Assembly (NCBI RefSeq): GCF_030272615.1
Contig: NC_081411.1
Location: 186,396,949-186,460,948 of the forward strand
Origin: Cryptomeria japonica
Taxonomy: Eukaryota; Streptophyta; Pinopsida; Cupressales; Cupressaceae
Direction of reading: 5' to 3'
Length of the DNA stretch: 64,000 bases
Shown: in pieces, positions 1 to 11,900 of the stretch
Layout of the letters: each line of letters begins with the position of its first letter
How positions within the stretch are numbered: position 1 is the stretch's first letter
Translations under genes and position numbers: made by a program
Notes under the pieces: generated by a model
Told to the model about the DNA's origin: nothing
What the model saw: the letters and a program-made list of their open reading frames with translations, nothing else
The model's database searches: none

Positions 1-612
1 AAACTTTCTACACGTCGAAAAGGGTTTTTCCATCTCTATGAATAAAGCTTAATTCTAGAAGTATAAATATGCACTTGTTTCCTACACATAGAAAGAAAGG
101 TAAATGTTGGGAATAGGGGTTTGTCTTCATATCAAACGCCAATTTTGGAATTAACCAAGTGGTTGAAATAATGTAAATGAAATGATTAAAAGTAGAGATC
201 CTCCTCTTTGAGGGGGTGTTGAATTCAATGAAATTGAAATGCTTATACCTACTTGTGAAGTTTTTCTTGCCTCCACATGGAATTAGGGTTTCATGAAGTA
301 GAATGTTGTTCCCCTCTTCAATGCTTAAAATATTGTCTCTATTGCTACTTCAAAGCTTGAAGGAAGATTGAAAGTGCTAAATTTCTCTTGAATGCTTGAT
401 CTCTTGAATGCCCGAATGCTTGATTGAATTATCATGATCACATGTGTTCATTCAAATGAGAGGGGAAATCCCTCTTATATACTTGAAACTGGAATTAGTT
501 GACTGATTATCTGACAAGATGACATAGGGGAGATTTTCCCGCTCTAATTTGAGATAGGCCAAAGGGAGAGACCCCAAAATAGGTCCCAAATAGGGGATCC
601 CAGGGTGCCACA
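1..612 (-). mobile_element. Truncated 3' LTR of Gypsy element G1
   Basis: This stretch matches the complete LTR at 14180-15376 closely, from about 14570 to 15163. Shared landmarks include a minus-strand TATA box (TATATAAG, near 474-483) and the regions around positions 40 and 590. Homology stops at 612, where gag-derived sequence begins. The first ~213 bp of U3 and the polypurine tract are therefore missing, so a deletion joined gag directly to the middle of the LTR. The other end of the LTR lies outside the window. Confidence 0.8.
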
Positions 613-1102
613 ATTGCGGAAAGGAAGTAAACTCAATTAAACAAAGTTTATACCTAATGTAATTTTATAAATTAGCAATGGAAATATTTTGAATGTCTTG
701 ATCAAGTGCAAGAAAACAAATCTGAGAATACAAATACTTATATCTACCAATAAAATCAATCACTTTTTCTTTAACACCTTGTTTACACTGCATTAAATCA
801 GTCAAAGTAACTTTAGGACCAAATTTATTATGAAATTGTTGAATAAAAGTATTAGTGAGTTGTTGAAAAGAAGTAACAGAATAAGGAGGCAAAGAACAAT
901 ACCATTGCAAAGCTTTGTCCCTTAATGTTCTAGTAAACAATTTTGCTAACAACCTTTGATCATGAGAAAAGTCACTACACAAAGTTTGGAATGTTTTAAC
1001 ATGAGTTAAAGGATTACCTTTTCCATTATAAAGTTCCATTTGATGGACTTCTACATGTTTAGGTGGGACAACTCTAACAATGTCATGAGATAATGGGCTC
1101 AT
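613..1102 (-). pseudogene. Gypsy G1 gag, C-terminal fragment
   Basis: The minus-strand reading is open from 1129 to 665. It carries a retrotransposon gag (capsid-like) domain: a region with KTFQTLCSDFSHDQRLLAKLF, then ALQWYCSLP, then FIQQFHNKFG, the order expected for plant Ty3/Gypsy gag. It is cut on the upstream side at 1102/1103 by Copia A; the N-terminal part resumes at 12120. Downstream it runs into the truncated LTR at 612, so no zinc knuckle, protease or polymerase follows. A related gag copy lies at 33660-34062. The family assignment is recognised from motif order; the fragment is not functional. Confidence 0.85.
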
Positions 1103-2797
1103 TGTTGGCATTTGACATAAATTATGCACATGAGATGATGCAGTTGAAGGATGGTGATTGAACCAGTAGAAGATAAAAGACTGAGATTTTGTGGTTAGAT
1201 GACATGATCAATTATTTGTTTTGTCATTGATGGCAACTAATCTCAAATAATTGTTAGTGATGTTCCTGATGTTTTGGTTTGTCATTTAAGTGATTTGGTT
1301 TACTGGAGATAGGGTTTACCGACAAAGAACATAAGACTGTGAAATAGGACTTTAACCAGTAAAGCAAAGATGTTTTGGTTTAATCGGGTGATCGGTGATG
1401 ACTAGTGATTTGTGGTTTGAAATATAAGCTTGTATGATGGATTTGAGTATGTGACCAGAATCATATCCTGTGATGTTTACCGGAAGGCATGTTTCAGATT
1501 CCTGATGAAGTTTTGTTAGGGTTTTAGTAGGGTTTAAGGACCGATGATGAAATCAATCAAGCGGTAATGGTTTTGGATATGGTGATGATTGATGATGAGT
1601 CTATGTGATATTGGTAACATGACAAAACTTGCGTGGAAGATTTGATTGCTGTTTTGGCATGAAGTAAGGAAGAATTTCTTGGGAAACAGTGAATTGCTTC
1701 GGAGAATTTTTTGAGGTTTTTGAATTTGTTACAGATTGATTTTTTGTGATGAGTTATGATCAACCAGTGATTGATATTGATTTGTAATTTGATATAATGA
1801 TCTCTATATTGATTAGATGATCTCTTATGATTTGTATTGTAAATTCATGATGTAATTAGGGTTTATTGGATGACCTAGTTGAGATGGTTATTTAGGATGA
1901 CACAGTTGATTTTTTATGTGTTGGTAGTCTTAGTAGAATGTGTTGAGCCATCCAAGAGAAGATTGAATTCTTTATGAGAGTTGCAGAGAGTAGAGCATAA
2001 TTGGATCTGATTTAGCAAGCTGAGAAGTGCATGTAACACATCATTTTTTCACTGTTGTTCCCTAACAATTACAACAGGTTAAATCTCTTAATCGGGTTGG
2101 TCCTAATAGGCCTTAAACATTTAAGTCCCCTAACAGGGTAACTCTCAAAAAGAGTGGTAAATCCTCTCATGAGGTTGATCCTAACAGGCCATCAAGTTCC
2201 TAATCGGGCTGCTAGGTAGATCCCTTAACTGAGTGACTCCTAATAGGGTCTTCTCCTAATAGGGTGCATTATAAGCTCCTAATAGGCTAAGCTCCTAATA
2301 GGACATACTTCAAAAGAGTACAAATTTTAGTGGGTACTAACTCCCACCATGGTTTTTTCCCATTTGGGTTTCCACGTAAAAAAAATATGGTGTTCATGTG
2401 TGGAATGCTTTCCATTTGATGATATTATTTATATTCCATTTCATGTATTATTTTTGATTACAGGTTATGATATTTTATTAGAAGTTTACCAAAGGATACT
2501 GGTACTAATAATAGTTGGTAGAGAAAGTATTTGATTTGATAAGAGAAGGTTAATGAGTTGAAAAATGATCAAAGTTATCTGATTACTTGAAGTGGTGGAA
2601 GATTTGATTGGTGTGGTGAATAATTTGATTAATAAATTTGCAAGTAAATATTTTGATCTGATAAGAGAGTTGGTTTATGTGTTGAATGATTTCAGATCTA
2701 ATATAAGTTTTATTTGTAGTTAAAAGCTCTGATTACTGCTAATACTAATTCACACCGCCCCCCTCTCAGTATTAGGTAGATCCTCATAGAATTAAGA
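1103..2797 (+). repeat. 5' LTR of Copia A
   Basis: The LTR starts TGTTGGCATTTG and matches the 3' LTR (8959-9050 plus 10493-12119) along its length. It contains a field of short CCTAACAGG-like motifs (2075-2320), the conserved 'TTTTCCC...GGGTTTCCACGT' block near 2352-2380, and a C-rich block near 2756-2768 shared with every Copia LTR in the window. Confidence 0.9.
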
Positions 2798-2799
2798 AT

Positions 2800-2811
2800 T
2801 GGTACCAGAGC
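2800..2811 (+). promoter_or_regulatory. Primer binding site of Copia A
   Basis: TGGTACCAGAGC lies just inside the 5' LTR and differs by one base from TGGTATCAGAGC, the usual plant Copia site complementary to the 3' end of initiator-methionine tRNA. Confidence 0.85.
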
Positions 2812-2871
2812 ATTGGTCCTTTATGTGCACAAAGCCTAACCGCTTGAGGAAAAGATTCTGAGGTATTCAAG

Positions 2872-3800
2872 ATGATGAAGAAAGAGGTTCCCAAGTTTAA
2901 CAAGGATAACTAAAAGATCTAGAAGGATAGATTGAAGATCTACATAAATGGTCTTGGTGTACAATATTGGAAGCAAGTTGAAACAAAATATGTTGCTCCT
3001 ACTACCGCTCCCTTAATGGCAGATGAACTCAAAGAGTAGCAAGAGAATATGCAAGCCTTAGAAGCTATTGTAAGTACTTTATCCGATTCAGAATATATTG
3101 ATGTTTAAGGATTGGAAATTGCAGGTGAGGTTTGGGAAAAGTTAGAAGCAATCTATGAAGGAGATGAGCATGTACAAAGAGCCAAGGAAGAAAGCCTAAG
3201 AGAAAAATTTGATGATATGAGAATGCAAGAAGGAGAGAATATTGCACAGTATGGTTAGAGAATCAAATAAGTTGTTGGTAGCATAAAAGGTTGTTGGTGG
3301 TAAAATAGATGATGATGCAATGGTAAGTAAAATGCTCAAAACTCTTCTACCTCAGTATGTTATAAGAGTATCTGCAATCCAAGAATTTAGATCTATTTCA
3401 AAGGATAAAGTTACTGTTGATTCTTTAATTGGTAAGCTAACTACTTTTGAGCTTAATAGTTTCGACAACAATGTTACTAAACCTAGTGAATCTACCTTTA
3501 AAGCTTCTGTTACTGGTTCATCTACTAGGAAGGAAAATATATATGTCAAAATCATGAGTACAAGACAAGTCATGGAAGTAACCAGGGAAATGAAGACAAT
3601 GAAGATCATGTGATGGAACTTGAGGCACTATTGGCAAAAATATTTCCAAGAGGCACTAGTAAGTATAAAGGAAAGCTACCTTTGAGGTGTTTCTCTTGTA
3701 GCATAATTGGTCATATTGCTACTAATTGCCCTAATGCTGACAAAAAGGAGAAATTTAGAAAATATAAAGGAAAAGGCAAAAAGCAATATTATGTTGCAAT
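2872..3800 (+). pseudogene. Copia A gag (broken)
   Basis: Reading begins at ATG 2872, just downstream of the primer site. It follows a Copia gag pattern: a stretch with EVWEKLEAIYEGDE, then SLREKFDDMRMQEGENIAQY, then MVSKMLKTLLPQY from 3320. A CCHC zinc knuckle, CFSCSIIGHIATNC, lies at about 3690-3731. In-frame stops occur in the first part (for example in the segments before 2950, near 3107 and near 3257), and a frame change near 3610 separates the knuckle from the rest. The knuckle keeps all four ligands (C-X2-C-X4-H-X4-C). The gene would have made the nucleocapsid-like coat protein; it cannot now be translated whole. Confidence 0.85.
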
Positions 3801-4390
3801 AGATGAAGGTGTGACCGATAAAGAATCTGAAGCTGATGAAGACAATGAAGAGATAGTGTTTGTAGCCATGAAGGAGAAACTGTTAGATGAAAAGGCACTA
3901 GTATCTCATATGGAGAATAATGATGAATGGATTATAGATAATGGTTTCTCACACCACATAATTGGAGACATGAGTAAGTTCATTACCCTTGATGAATTTG
4001 ATGGAGGTGTTGTTATATTTGGAAATAACTCTCCCTGCATGGTGAAAGCTAAAGGTTCTCTTTCTCTAAATGGGAAGAGTAATGCTGATGATGTGTTTTG
4101 GGTTAATGTCTAAAGCATAATATTTTAAGTGTTGGTCAACTTAATGATAAAGGTTATTTGATTGAGTTTAAAAATGGAGTCTGTAGAATTCTTGGAGGTA
4201 ATGGTGAACTGATTGCTACTGAGAAGAAAACTAGAGGTAACCTATTCCATTTGAATAGTAATGTTAATAATTGTCTGGTTGCAAGAATGGAAGAAAACTG
4301 GTTGTGACATAAGAGATGTTATCATGTTAATTTTGATAATTTGGTTAAAGTAAGTCAAGTGTTGTAAGAGGATTGCCACAAATTGTTAAA
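3801..4390 (+). pseudogene. Copia A protease and pre-integrase region (broken)
   Basis: After the gag knuckle the frame runs through an acidic linker to DNGFSHHIIGDMSKF (about 3940-3985). This corresponds to the Copia retropepsin active site, normally D-S/T-G-C-S-H-H-M/I-T-G-D. Asn replaces the Ser/Thr and Phe replaces the usual Cys; the catalytic Asp is kept. The open frame stops at 4113, but homology to the pre-integrase segment continues in other frames, with NILSVGQLNDKGYLIEFKNG-like sequence at 4122-4185, reaching CKDCQIGKM near 4405. Protease is inferred inactive because the frame is interrupted. Confidence 0.8.
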
Positions 4391-4853
4391 CCAAATAATG
4401 TGATATGCAAAGATTGTCAAATTGGTAAGATGACCTCTATTTCTTTCAAAAGCAAGAATTATACTTCTGAGAATATTTTAGATTTGGTACATACTGATCT
4501 TTGGGGCCCTATGAGAAAAATAGTTATTATGGTGATAGGTATTTTATGCTGTTCACCGATGACTATTCTAAAATGTTGTGGGTGACATTTTTGAAGGAAA
4601 AATTAGAAGCATTTAGTAAATTTAAATCATTTAAAACTCTGGTTGAGAATGAAATCAATAAGAACTTGAAATGTTTAAGATCAGATCGGGGAGGTGAATT
4701 AAGATCTGATGAATTTGTTAAGTATTGTGATGAATAGGGTATCAAGAGATAGATGTTAGCTCCGAGGACACCACATCAAAATGGCATAGTAGAGAGGATG
4801 AATAGAACAATAATTAATGCTGCTAGGACCATGTTATTACAAGGTGATGTATC
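4391..4853 (+). pseudogene. Copia A integrase, N-terminal and core part
   Basis: Two overlapping frames encode integrase. The first (to 4585) holds the end of the zinc-binding domain (CKDCQIGKM) and LDLVHTDLWGP, which contains the first catalytic Asp. The second (4501-4737) holds FTDDYSKMLWV and LRSDRGGE, which contains the second catalytic Asp. The PHQNGIVERMNRTI segment, with the third catalytic residue Glu, follows at 4768-4810 after stops. A frame shift lies near 4515-4525. The coding sequence is cut at 4853 by a solo LTR and resumes at 6421. Confidence 0.88.
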
Positions 4854-6420
4854 TGATAACTCAAAGATGAACGAATAGTACCAAACCGGTACTGAGAGGG
4901 GGGGGGTGAATCAGTACAGACAAAAATACAGTCCAAAACCGGTTTGACAACAAATACTCCAAATGACTGGCAAACAGTGATACTGGTTGAAACAAAGTGC
5001 AACCGGTAAGACCCAGAACAACTAAAACAATCATAAACCAGTTACTCACTAAGCTTTCCTCTTAGCTCAATACTATAGCACCATTACACCCTCATGCATG
5101 AACAGGTAAACTATCATTAGATCTTCACAATAGTTAGTTCAATATGTTTTATAGACAGGCATAAAACACAAAACCATCATCTGCTCAACAGGTACTAACA
5201 AAGCATCACAAGATAAAAGCATCTCACATGACACACATATTTTTCATGTGGAAACCCAACTGGGAAAAACCACGATGGGGATGAATACCCACAAGCTGCT
5301 TTTTGAACTCTTTAGAAGTTCGCTCTATTAGGAGCCTTGTCTGGTTAAAGACATTACAATAGGTTCTGTTAGAAACCGATCCTGTTAGGGATCACTCGGT
5401 TAAGTGATGGCTATAATACCTGGTTAAGGGTCAACCCTGGTTAGGGTTACCTTGTTAGAGGATTTAAAGAACTCAATAGCTAAAGGATCTCTAGAGTTCT
5501 ATAGCTTCTCAAAACTCAATAACTTCGAGTTACCTTGTTAAGGGATTTGTATCAAGCCAGTTAAGGCTACCCTGTTAAGGGATTTCACAACTGTTGAAGT
5601 AGTTAAAGATCAATAGGAATTACAATGATCTGATAACAACACTCAATGCTAATGCAGATCCATTTTGGCTCCTCTTCACCTTCTGCACATTCACTTGTAG
5701 GTATCTCTTCTCTCCTTTGGTCTGGCAAGAATCACGTATCACTTCCCTTGGATACACACATACATCTTTTGCCAACAACCTTAGAAAGAAACACAACATC
5801 GACCTTATAGGACATAGACAGGTTGGTAGCAAAAACCCTAAACCCTAAACCTATTAGGTTAAGCAATTCAAGCGGTTCAATCCTGACCGTTGAATCATAC
5901 TGCATTAAATGCAACAATCTTGAATCGATCTCAAGACATTCTCCATCATCCATTATCCACCGATTTCATGGCGGCTAATAACCCATCACGCGTTATCACT
6001 GTTTGACAAACTTTGCACATTCCCAAGGTAGATAGGGATAGTCTTCTTCATGCAAGATCCTTCACGCGCACAGGGCTTATGTGGCAACACGATCTGTTCT
6101 CCATTATATTGTTGACTCATCACACAGAGATCACCGATTGAGTCACACAGGCTTGAGATACTCCAACCGAAAATCCTAAAGTGGAAACTACCTACCAACT
6201 GGTAGTCATACAATGCTTCCATGTGCCGGTTCCCATAACTACATGCCGGTTCACCTTGAGCAAATATACCGCTTCACTTTGGCATATATAATAGTTCACA
6301 CATATGTTGGTTCTCTCTTCTCACATATCACATATGCCGATTCATTTCATATCACATATTGACATCAATGACAACATACACTATCATTATGTCCTTATAC
6401 TAGTTCACATAATGCCAACA
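4854..6420 (-). mobile_element. Solo LTR S1 inserted in Copia A integrase
   Basis: A 1,567-bp insertion with TG...CA ends (TGATAACTC...ATGCCAACA) is bounded by perfect 5-bp TSDs gtatc at 4849-4853 and 6421-6425. Read on the minus strand it begins TGTTGGCATTATG, like the Copia B LTR start. It ends with the same C-rich block (near 4899-4915) seen in other Copia LTRs, which sets the orientation. It holds no internal coding region, so it is a recombined single LTR. CCTTAACAGGG-like motifs recur at 5330-5590, and a short telomere-like run AAACCCTAAACCCTAAACC lies near 5830-5850. Confidence 0.9.
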
Positions 6421-7010
6421 GTATCCAAAAAAAATTGGAGAGAAATGGTTAGTACTGTTTTATATACTTTAAATCGGGCATTAGTGAAGAGAGGCAACAA
6501 TAAGACACCCTATGAGCTATGGTATGGAAAAACTTCTTGTATAAGTTATTTAAAATTTTTTGGAAGTCAATGTTTTATTAAGAAAGATAATTACACTGAG
6601 AAATTTGATGCAAAATCTAATGAGGGAATCTTTCTTGGTTACTCTTCTAAGATTAAAGCATATAAATGTTACAATAAGAGAACTAAGAAAAATATTGAAA
6701 GTGCTAATGTAAAAGTTGATGATCTATCTGATAAGTCTGAAGGTACAAGCAGATCTGAACCTAATAATGATAATGAGGAGAAGATTGTAATTATTGAACC
6801 AGAAGCACAAAATAATGAAGAACCAACTAATGCAGAACTAAGTGCTCAACTGGTTAGCGATGACAATGAGGAAGAAAATGAAGAACCTGATGCAGAAGAT
6901 GTAGAACTAGCACAAGCAATATCGAGATATGTCATATTAAACCATTCACAAGAACAAATAATTAGTGATAAGAATGTAGGTGTACAAACCAAGAGAAAAA
7001 TCTGAGAGAA
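6421..7010 (+). pseudogene. Copia A integrase C-terminal part
   Basis: Coding resumes immediately after the solo LTR with NWREMVSTVLYTLNRALVK, KTPYELWYGK, FGSQCFIKKD and EGIFLGYSSKIKAYKCYN, the conserved C-terminal half of Copia integrase. An acidic, poorly conserved linker to the reverse transcriptase follows (6720-6990). The frame is open for about 195 codons from 6421 to a stop at 7003-7005. Joining across the insertion is supported by the duplicated gtatc. Confidence 0.88.
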
Positions 7011-7900
7011 TTCTTGTTTGATCTCTACATTGAACCCAAGTCAGTTAAAGAAGAATTGAAGGATGATGATTGGGTCAATGAAATGAATGAAGAATTAGAT
7101 AAAATTAAGAAGAATTAGACATGGTCACTTGTTCCTAGACTAGAGGATAAGAATGTAATTGGAACAAAATGGGTCTTTAGGAATAAGAATGAAAAATTGT
7201 AAGAAACAAGGCAAGGTTAGTCTGCAAAGGGTATGCACAGGAAGAAGGCGAGGATTATGGAGAGACATTTGCACTAGTTGCTAGATTAGAAGGAGTGAGA
7301 ATGTTGCTATTATTTGCTGCATATAAAGGTTTCAAATTCTACCAAATGGATGTCAAGTCAACCTTTTTTAATGGAATTATAGAAGAAGAGGTATACATTG
7401 AACAACTAGATGGATTCTCATTGACCGATGATAAAGATATGGTATGTAAATTGCATAAGGCACTATATGGTCTAAAGTAGGCACTGAGAGCATGGTATGA
7501 GAGATTATATGTACATTTGATCAAGATTAGATTCTAACGTACTAGTGAGGACAACAACATTTATCTGAAAATTGATGGAGACAAGATGTTGATAGCATAA
7601 GTGTTTGTAGATGACATAATCTTTGGTGGAAATGATGACTTGAGCATGGATTTTGTTGATGAAATGAAAAATGAATTTGAAATGTCTCTAATTGGTGAAA
7701 TAAAGTTCTTTATTGGCTTACAAGTCCAACAACTAGATGGTCGTATCTTTATTTGTCAAACCAAGTATATCAAAGAAGTGTTGAAGACTTTCGGTATGGA
7801 ACAATACAAACGGGTAGGAACATCAATGGTAATAGGCTGCAAGTTGACAAAGCAAGATGATTCCCCTACTGTTAGTGAAAAAGAGTACAGGTCTATGATT
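7011..7900 (+). pseudogene. Copia A reverse transcriptase (broken)
   Basis: Homology to Copia RT runs through several frames. A degraded segment with [13 protein letters not shown] and [13 protein letters not shown] lies at 7150-7255. From 7295 a frame reads FYQMDVKSTFFNG, EEEVYIEQLDGF and HKALYGLK, with a stop where the usual lysine follows. Another from 7601 reads FVDDIIFGGND, the catalytic YxDD-type box, then MSLIGEIKFFIGLQV. Stops at 7117, 7199, 7478 and 7598 and frame changes prevent translation. This would have been the element's polymerase. Confidence 0.88.
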
Positions 7901-8557
7901 GGAAAGCTACACTATGTTGTTCATAGAAGAGTAGACATTGCTCATGTTGTTGGATTAGTGGCTAGATTTCAAAAAGAGCCTAGGGAGAGTCACATGGTGG
8001 CTGTGAAGATAATTTTTTGATATCTAAAAGGCACACTAGACTATGGTTTAAGGTATCCTTATAAAGGAGGCTTTACTTTGGATGTTTTTACTGATGTTGA
8101 TTGGGCAAGTAATGTGGATGACCAGAAAAGCACAATCGGTGGAGCCTTTCTACTTGGAGGAAGATTAGTGGCATGGATGAGCAAGAAACAAACTTGTGTT
8201 TCTCAATCTATAGCTAAAGTAGAGTATGTAGCTGCATCCATGAATTGCATGCATGCCATATGGATGAGACATGTGCTAGAAGGATTCAAAATAGATATGT
8301 CCGAACTAGCGACTATTTATTGTGATAATACAAGTGCAATAAATATTTCTAAGAATCCTGTACTTCATGCTAGAACCAAGCACATTGAGTTGAAATATCA
8401 TTTCCTAAGGGAAAGAGTTCAAGAGAAATAGGTGAAGATAGAGTATGTGAAGAGTAAAGATCAGTTGGTGGATATCTTTACTAAACCCTTACCAAAGGCT
8501 ACCTTTGAGTATCTTATAGGTAGATTAGGGGTTAGACCCCTACCCCAGAAGAACTAA
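7901..8557 (+). pseudogene. Copia A RNase H
   Basis: The RNase H domain continues from the RT: FTDVDWASNVDDQKSTIGG (about 8087-8140) with the first catalytic Asp region, LVAWMSKKQTCVSQSIAKVEYVAA (Glu region), and CDNTSAINISKNPVLHARTKHIE. The end, DIFTKPLPKATFEYL, terminates at TAA 8555-8557. Only two stops (near 8018 and 8429) break it, so it is the best-preserved coding part of Copia A. Confidence 0.88.
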
Positions 8558-8958
8558 AATGCTTGAAATTCATCAATCCTATGGATTTCATGTTTATCTT
8601 TCACTAAGGATTGATGAAGGTGCAGGATACTCCTTTGGGGGAGTAAGTCTGATGTAAAGTTATGATTTTATGCTCTGATGGAATGTTCTGATTTGATTAG
8701 CATTGTGATGCATTCACACCTTTGGCATTGACGTTAAAGGGGGAGAGAAGTTGATGATCAGCCTTGCAGAGAAGAAAAAAATCATATATGGGAGAAGAAG
8801 CAGAAACAGATCAGATTAAAAGATGCATTGGTTAAGGGGGAGACGACAAAGATGATATACAGAACTAACAGATGATCTACCAACACCAAATTATGGATGA
8901 TGATGTTACTTTAATTATATATCTGATTAGTGTTGTCATCAATGCCAAAGGGGGAGAA
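8558..8958 (+). other. Copia A 3' untranslated region with repeated polypurine tracts
   Basis: No gene is seen. Besides the LTR-adjacent tract at 8947-8957, purine runs TTTGGGGGAG (about 8633) and AAAGGGGGAGAG (about 8735) and a related AAGGGGGAGA (about 8835) occur, each in a similar 'gcattgacgttaaaggggg' type setting. The last tract directly abuts the 3' LTR and is the likely plus-strand primer site. Confidence 0.7.
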
Positions 8959-11900
8959 TGTTGGCATTTGGCATAACTGATGCAAATGAGATGATGCAGG
9001 TGATGTAGTTGAAGGATGGTGACTGAATCAGTAGAAGATAGAAGACTAAGTGTAGTCACATAAATCTATCCACTTAATTAAATGAATATTTACTATTTAT
9101 TTGATTATTTAACCATCAATAATCAGTTAATGAAATTAATATTTAATTAATTTCATCCTCAAGCTCTTCTCCTATTAATTAAATAAATTATTCAATTTAT
9201 TTAAATTAATTCATTAAGCCACACTCTAAATCAATTAAATGAATAAAGCATATTTATTTGATTTAACCCCCTTTCCTCACTTAAATAAATAATAAAATAT
9301 TTATTTAAATCCCTAAACTACCCCCCCCACTTGCATTCTCCTACCAATGCAAGTTGCACCAATTTTGGTTGAAATAAAGTAGTTTTATTTTAATTAAAAT
9401 CCTATTTTCTCTCACCCACCAAACCCACTTGCATCCTAAACCCATTCTATATTCTTCTAAACCATTCCTAATTAGCCTAATTACCCTCCCTAAATATTGT
9501 CACATTCCTAAGAAACTTGAAGTCGCTTCTCAAAGCCTCAAAGTCTTTGAAAAGCATTAAAAGCTTTATGTCTTCAACAATTTAACCTCTAAAGTCTTCC
9601 AAACCATTAATGGTTCTTACATAACCATTTATAGCTCTTACATAACCATTAATGGTTAAACTCAACTCACCCACATGGTTCAAGACTTCCCCTCTAACTT
9701 AACCCTCATTTAACTCATGGGTCTCTTCAAGCATTCATTGCTTTGACCATGGTTATCCCCACTAACTCTTGCACAAGAGTTTATCCATTGGATAAAGGCA
9801 TTATTCATTGGATAAAGGCTTTATTCATTCAACTCAAGCCTAACCTTACCTCTCAAGGTAACCTTCATGTCATCTCAAGCATTTAATGCTTCTTCCCTCT
9901 CCTCTCAAGCCATTTCATGTTGACATTTGTCATCCTGGGATTGGGTTGAAAGCCCTCACATGGATCATAAACCCATCAATCCTGACCCTTGTTGAGATTG
10001 CTCAATCTCAACCATCCATTGCTCTATTTTTCCTATAAATAAAGTTCATTTCCTTCTCCAAAAGATCATCCAATCTAGAAATCTTGTATGAAAGCAATTT
10101 TCTTTGTTATTTTGGATAAAATTAACATAAATTAATTAGGTATTTTCTCATATTTAGCTTGTTTGCATTTGCACAATCTTTTATCTTCATTTTCATAATC
10201 TTGAATCTCCATAAGACATCCATAATAGTGCAAAAAGTTGAGGGCTACACTCATGTGGAACTTGGAGAGGAGAGGAACAAGGGAGGAGCAACTATGAGCA
10301 TGTTGGGGAGCATTTGGGAGGGTTTTGTGTCTTTCCTCCATTTTTGTGTGCTTTCTATAATTTGTTTGATATCTCTCTTGATATGCATGCTTAGGATTTT
10401 AGTTTCTTTCATCTTTCATTTTTTATTGCTACTAACAACACAAACGTTTGAATCTTATGTTTCTTGCATCCTTTTCAGCGTGCATCACTAAGATTTTGTG
10501 GTTAGATGACATGATCAATTATTTGTTTTGTCATTGATGGCAACTGATGTCAAATAATGATTACTGATGTTCCAGATATTTTGGTTTGTCATCTAAGTGA
10601 TTTGGTTTACTGGAGACATGGTTTACCAGCAAAGAACAAAAGACTATGAAATAGGACTTTAACTGGTAAAGTAGAGATGTTTTGGTTGAATCGGGTGATT
10701 GATCATGATTGGTGATTTGCGGTTTGAAATATAAGTTTGTATGATGGATTTGAGTATGTGACCAAAACCGTATCTTGTGATGTTTACCGAAAGGCATGTT
10801 TCAGATTTATGATAATGTTTTGCTAGGGTTTAAGGACCGGTGATGAAATCACTCAACCAGTAATGATTTTGGATATGGCGGTGATCGATGAGGAGTCTAT
10901 GTGATATTGATAACACAACACAACCCGTGTAAAATATTTTATTTCTATTTTGGCGTGAAGTAAGGAAGAATTTCTTGGGAAACAATGAATTACTTTGGAG
11001 AATGTTTTGAGGTTTTGACTTTGTTACAGATCGGATTTTTGTGATGAGTTATGATCAACCAATGGTTGATATTGCTTTGTAATTTGATGTAATGATCTGT
11101 ATATTGATCATATATGATCTCTTATGATTTGTATTGTAAATTCATGATGTAATTAGGGTTTATTGGCCGACCTAGTTCAGATGGTTATTTAGGATGACAC
11201 AGTTGATGTTTTATGTGTCGGTAGTCTTAGTAGAATGCATTGAGCCATCCAAGAGAAGATTGAAGTATGCCTGAGAGTTACAAAGTGTAGAGAATAACTG
11301 GATCTGATTTAGCAAGCTGAGAAGTGCATGTAACACATCATTTTTTCACTGTTGTTTCCTAACAGTTGCAACAGGTTAAATCCCTTAACTGGGTAGCTCC
11401 TAATAGGCCTTAAACATTTAAGTCCCCTAACAGGGAAGCTTTCAAAAGGAGTGGTAAATCCTCTCATGAGGTTGATCCTAACGGGTCATCAAGCTCCTAA
11501 TCAGGCTACTAGGTAAATCCCTTAACTAGGTGACTCCTAACAGGGTCTGCTCCTAACAGGGTGTATTGTAAGCTCATAACAAGGCGTATTGTAAGCTCCT
11601 AATAGGACATACTTCAAAAGAGTACAAATTTTAGTGGGTACTAACTCCCACCGTGGTTTTTTCCCATTTGGGTTTCCATGTCAAAAAATTATGGTGTTCA
11701 TGTGTGGAATGCTTTCCATGTGATGATATTGTTTATATTTCATTTCATGTTTAATTTTTTATTACCAGTTATGATATTTTATCAAAAGTTTACCAAAGGG
11801 TACCAGTACTGATAATAGTTGGTAGAGAAAGTATTTGATTTGATAAGAGAAAGTTAATGAGTTGGAAAATGATGAAAATTATCTAATTGCTTGAAGTGGT

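Noticed and set aside
5829-5851. Telomere-like AAACCCTAAACCCTAAACC run
   Set aside because: Only about three units, inside a solo LTR; too short for an interstitial telomere.
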